Shown here: piece by piece, positions 31,685 to 32,526 of the stretch
Layout: each line of letters begins with the position of its first letter
How positions within the stretch are numbered: position 1 is the first letter of the stretch
IMG/VR virus record: IMGVR_UViG_3300042355_000615
Location: 1 to 32,526 of that record
DNA: 32,526 nucleotides
From: a virus
Strand: one strand, 5' to 3'
Translations under genes and position numbers: made by a program
The notes under the pieces: generated by a model
Databases searched by the model: none
The model's input: the letters and a program-made list of their open reading frames with translations, nothing else
What the model was told of the DNA's origin: nothing

Positions 31685-32331
31685 TATGTAGCTCCATGTA
31701 AAATAATTTTACATATATGCTCTAACCTTTCAATATGTTCAAAAGCACGCCAAGGACTGGTGTCTACAGCTACAACGCCATGCCTATCCATTCCTACTAT
31801 ATTATACTCTAATGAGCCGTCTAGTTCAAGTCCAAGATTTCGAACACACGCATCAGCTAATTCTTGAGTTAGTGGTAAAAATGCTGGAACAGTTTTTCCA
31901 ACTTTAGTATACCTACTTAATTCAGGGAACTCATTAGATAAAGTTGTTAAGTCAATTCCCTTATACATAGCTGCAGTTGTATAAGTAGGGTGTAAGTGTA
32001 AAACAACTCTGGTATCTGTATTAATTTCCTTTTGTAGAGCAAAATGCATAGGAATTTCGCCGCTAGGTTTTAAGTTTTTGCTTATAGGAGTATGTTCCGC
32101 CTCTTTCCAGTCTATCCAATACATATCTGGACCTACTATTCCACTATGTATTCCACTAATAATATTTAGTTTTTTAAATTGATCTGGTTGAAGTGTTTGC
32201 TTACGAACACCACTAGGAGTTACATAAAAGTATTTTTGTTCACGATACCTAATACTAGCATTTCCATCTCGAGTAGTTACCCAGCCACGTCTATACCCTT
32301 CTTGAAATATGTCACATATAGTTTCTAACAT
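31684..32331 (-). CDS. Class II aldolase/adducin-family enzyme (auxiliary metabolic gene)
   Basis: 215 residues. The family landmarks are RDGNASIRYR (21-30), TPSG (38-41), KPSGEIPMH with Glu92, HLHP with metal ligands His112 and His114, and MDRHGV with His174. These fit a zinc-dependent class II aldolase-fold enzyme such as fuculose/rhamnulose aldolase, ribulose-phosphate epimerase or methylthioribulose-phosphate dehydratase. The substrate cannot be read from the sequence. The start directly follows the stop of the gp46-like gene (TAAATG) with gagga ahead, so it is co-translated with recombination genes. It may alter sugar-phosphate or methionine-salvage metabolism, or make a modified nucleotide or glycan. 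Confidence 0.85.
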   Translation of the reverse strand: MLETICDIFQEGYRRGWVTTRDGNASIRYREQKYFYVTPSGVRKQTLQPDQFKKLNIISGIHSGIVGPDMYWIDWKEAEHTPISKNLKPSGEIPMHFALQKEINTDTRVVLHLHPTYTTAAMYKGIDLTTLSNEFPELSRYTKVGKTVPAFLPLTQELADACVRNLGLELDGSLEYNIVGMDRHGVVAVDTSPWRAFEHIERLEHICKIILHGAT

Positions 32332-32526
32332 TTAGTCCTCTATCTTAGAAATATTTTGCTTTTTAACAACCGTAATTTTTTCTAGCAGGGGATGGGTAAA
32401 GCCGTGTGATACTAGTAGTGTATTTAAATTTTCTTCGCGTAAAAGAATTTCTACTAGTTTTTCTTTTCCGTCTAAGTCTAGAGCTTCTACAGTTTCATCT
32501 AAGATTAGTAAGTTTACTCGATTTTG
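32332..32526 (-). CDS. Recombination endonuclease subunit gp46/SbcC-like ATPase, C-terminal end (partial)
   Basis: Leftward frame open from the right edge to the TAA at 32332-32334, 64 residues visible. NRVNLLILDETVEALDLDGK contains the Walker B (LLILDE) and D-loop, and TLLVSHGFTHPLLEKI contains the switch His after a strand, as in ABC ATPases of the Rad50/SbcC/T4 gp46 type. The rest of the protein lies outside the window. With the neighbouring nuclease genes this supports a recombination module. Other SMC-like ATPases cannot be excluded from this fragment. Confidence 0.75.
   Translation of the reverse strand, partial: QNRVNLLILDETVEALDLDGKEKLVEILLREENLNTLLVSHGFTHPLLEKITVVKKQNISKIED

Noticed and set aside
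26555-32526. Temperate-phage or plasmid features such as an integrase, repressor, attachment site or origin
   Set aside because: None was found; the block holds nucleotide, DNA and auxiliary metabolic genes only.

Overview
The window is part of the genome of a large tailed bacteriophage (Caudoviricetes) with low-GC, densely packed genes, many of them sharing stop and start codons. No bacterial housekeeping gene, tRNA, rRNA, integrase or transposase was seen. Tail-fibre modules of the cyanophage/T4-like type, phoH, pstS, a gp46-like recombination ATPase and a class II ribonucleotide reductase suggest a virulent phage of an aquatic bacterium. The spanins, lipoprotein and GH19 endolysin point to a Gram-negative host. 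The host itself and the tail type (sipho- or myovirus) cannot be fixed from this sequence.

Layout. (1) Positions 1-3598, rightward: the C-terminal part of a very large tail-tip/host-specificity protein that continues off the left edge, with collagen-like Gly-Thr-Asn tracts in near-identical DNA repeats, Asp-box repeats and a fibre end, followed by a tail-assembly-chaperone-like protein. (2) Positions 3601-3750: a rho-independent terminator, a near-consensus extended -10 sigma70 promoter and a leader with alternative inverted repeats. (3) Positions 3751-19970, rightward: an adhesion region with a coiled-coil membrane protein, two short conserved structural proteins, three modular fibre proteins of 473, 1782 and 1183 residues, a Cys-rich pair, two paralogous LamG/lectin-like proteins, a putative adhesin, a second chaperone-like protein and a Pro-tailed protein. 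(4) Positions 19986-25135, rightward: an unbroken run of eleven genes for envelope or lysis proteins, including an i-spanin/o-spanin pair, a GH19 endolysin and two candidate holins, plus six signal-peptide, membrane or coiled-coil proteins of unknown role. (5) Positions 25176-26517: phoH and a protein with an acidic tail. A perfect bidirectional terminator (26519-26554) closes the block.

(6) Positions 26557-32526, leftward and convergent: a nucleotide, DNA and host-metabolism operon. In transcription order it holds the end of a gp46/SbcC-like ATPase, a class II aldolase-family enzyme, a 60-residue protein, a PD-(D/E)XK Holliday-junction-resolvase-like nuclease, periplasmic phosphate-binding protein PstS, a 5'-3' flap exonuclease, dUTPase, B12-dependent ribonucleotide reductase NrdJ and a 58-residue protein. 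Their tight spacing suggests that the auxiliary metabolic genes are expressed together with replication and recombination genes.

The least explained parts are the eleven-gene envelope block, where one pair of genes encodes a tail anchor and a signal peptide in two frames of the same DNA, and the repeat-built receptor-binding region, where copies of modules shared between fibres offer sites for recombination or slippage.
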